Part shown: one piece after another, positions 19,627-20,378 of the stretch | Numbering within the stretch: position 1 is the stretch's first letter | How the letters are laid out: every line of letters starts with the position of its first letter | Source of the DNA: JAQTRU01 sp041645555 | GTDB lineage: Bacteria; Patescibacteriota; Patescibacteriia; Patescibacteriales; JAQTRU01 | Assembly: GCA_041645555.1 (NCBI GenBank) | Contig: JBAZPX010000019.1 | Coordinates: forward strand, 1-20,378 | Length of the DNA: 20,378 nt | Direction of reading: 5' to 3' | Notes under the pieces: model-generated | Database searches by the model: none | What the model saw: the letters and a program-made list of their open reading frames with translations, nothing else | Told to the model about the DNA's origin: nothing | Translations under genes and position numbers: made by a program

Positions 19627-19632
19627 ATTATA
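19627..19632 (-). promoter_or_regulatory. Probable -10 box of the Gmad2/GerMN gene
   Basis: On the minus strand TATAAT lies 36 nt before the start codon. The -35 region (TTGCTT at 16 bp) is weak and runs into the upstream terminator. Confidence 0.4.
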
Positions 19633-19653
19633 ACCTGTCTCCGCCGGCAAAGC

Positions 19654-19691
19654 AAATAAAAATTACAGAGTCACCCCTGTAATTTTTATTT
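19654..19691. terminator. Terminator of the Cys-rich lipoprotein gene
   Basis: AAATAAAAATTACAG (19654-19668) and CTGTAATTTTTATTT (19677-19691) pair perfectly over 15 bp around an 8-nt loop. It lies about 30 nt past the lipoprotein stop and could act in both directions. Confidence 0.75.
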
Positions 19692-19722
19692 GGCTCCATT
19701 TATATAAAGAAGCTAAACTTTT

Positions 19723-20316
19723 TTACTGAGCGATCGTTACCGGTGTGGTAAAAATCAGTTCGTCGTTAAAATAAATATTTAAATCATAATCTCCCGATAA
19801 ACCGCCGGGAAGACCAAAACCCGTCCCCCAGCTGCCCTGGACTACTTTTTGTTTATAATCCGCGCTGGACATTTCTTTTTCGCCCGTCGTGGAATTTATA
19901 AGCTCATAGTAAAAAGTCCCTCCGACGGCCTCTTTCGTGGCTATAACGTCTATTTCCATAGCATCAGCAATCTTAAACTCGGTTGTCGGAACCGGTATAT
20001 TATTCGGACCCGGCGGCAACCCCTGCTTCATTTTTGAAATCGTGATTTTATCAAAATATGTTTTATAAGAAGGAGGATTCGCGCAGGCTGACTTTAAGCA
20101 ATAAAGCCCGCTTTGGCAATCTTTATAATTAACGCAAGCCGAACCCAACTGCCCGGAAGAGCAGACGTTGCTCAAGCATTTTAAGCCTGTCGCACAAGTT
20201 TTTTCGGCATTGCAGGCTTCTCCCTCCTTGCCAAAAGTTTTGGCTTTTTCGCAGCCCGCGCCAACCAGAAGCAGAGCGGCTATAACAATCCCGAAGAAAA
20301 ATAAAGATTTTTTCAT
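19723..20316 (-). CDS. Cys-rich surface lipoprotein
   Basis: 197 residues; family not recognised. A type II signal peptide ends in LLLVGAGC with the lipidated Cys at 22. The next 60 residues carry a disulfide-type Cys pattern in two similar units (GEACNAEKTCATGLKCLSN, then GSACVNYKDCQSGLYCLKSA), like Dickkopf-type or small EGF-like modules. The C-terminal part (about 90-197) is predicted beta-sandwich, with FKIADAMEIDVIATKE and GDYDLNIYFNDELIF, similar in feel to an Ig-like carrier domain. It is expected to be anchored outside the cytoplasmic membrane. Single-gene transcript, with a promoter at the window edge and a terminator behind it. Confidence 0.85.
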   Translation of the reverse strand: MKKSLFFFGIVIAALLLVGAGCEKAKTFGKEGEACNAEKTCATGLKCLSNVCSSGQLGSACVNYKDCQSGLYCLKSACANPPSYKTYFDKITISKMKQGLPPGPNNIPVPTTEFKIADAMEIDVIATKEAVGGTFYYELINSTTGEKEMSSADYKQKVVQGSWGTGFGLPGGLSGDYDLNIYFNDELIFTTPVTIAQ

Positions 20317-20344
20317 AAGGTTCTATGTTAATAATTATACTTTT

Positions 20345-20374
20345 ATTATAGCACGAGAGAACTTTGGCCGCCAA
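20345..20374 (-). promoter_or_regulatory. Promoter of the Cys-rich lipoprotein gene
   Basis: On the minus strand TTGGCG (complement of 20369-20374), an 18-bp spacer and TATAAT (complement of 20345-20350), about 30 nt before the start codon. A second TATAAT-like box lies just downstream. Confidence 0.5.
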
Positions 20375-20378
20375 TAAT

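Overview
The window looks like a chromosomal segment from a Candidate Phyla Radiation (Patescibacteria) bacterium, most likely a parcubacterium-like lineage. This is inferred from several traits: moderate GC with A-rich codons, few Shine-Dalgarno sequences, compact genes, a prepilin with a GFTLIE leader, Gmad2/GerMN and Cys-rich secreted proteins typical of the group, and many short palindromic repeats between and inside genes. TGA serves as a normal stop (for example at 3013-3015), so the Gracilibacteria/Absconditabacteria code is not used. No rRNA, tRNA, CRISPR array, transposase or phage gene was recognised.

Left part (1-5150): a large membrane protein with a degenerate PP2C-like domain and a predicted beta-propeller, then an HD-domain nucleotidase, both on +. 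These converge on rplJ-rplL (-). The rplJ-rplL pair has a recognisable L10-leader attenuator: promoter, long-range stem and competing terminator. A stand-alone SpoT-type (p)ppGpp hydrolase domain (-) follows.

Middle part (5150-9620): a tandem ATP-grasp ligase (L-amino-acid-ligase-like half fused to a D-Ala-D-Ala-ligase-like half) with a fully consensus promoter and strong ribosome binding site. Next is a two-gene methylthioadenosine salvage operon, apt-mtnP (-), whose products together convert methylthioadenosine to AMP.

Right-centre (9698-16470): an apparent seven-gene copper operon, all on - with gaps of 2-30 nt. Order of transcription: csoR, an HMA-TauE/SafE-double-cupredoxin fusion, a Met-rich SHOCT membrane protein, a hemerythrin-like protein, a CuA-like anchored cupredoxin, a two-TM small protein, and the Cu+ P-type ATPase copA. 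A near-perfect CsoR-type operator sits right after the -10 box of a good promoter. The proposed logic is that Cu(I) releases CsoR, and the membrane and surface copper proteins together with CopA then handle and export the metal. Upstream lies about 250 bp of repeated sequence.

Right end (16816-20316): cell-surface genes on -: a Cys-rich lipoprotein, a Gmad2/GerMN protein, a type IV prepilin and an anchored Cys-motif protein. The most unusual structural signal is a palindromic repeat family (ACCCCGTTAGAAAT type) found in intergenic DNA and, in diverged form, in frame inside the prepilin leader. There it creates 13-residue repeats that mimic the prepilin peptidase site. Other palindromes are also carried in frame inside copA and the SHOCT gene.
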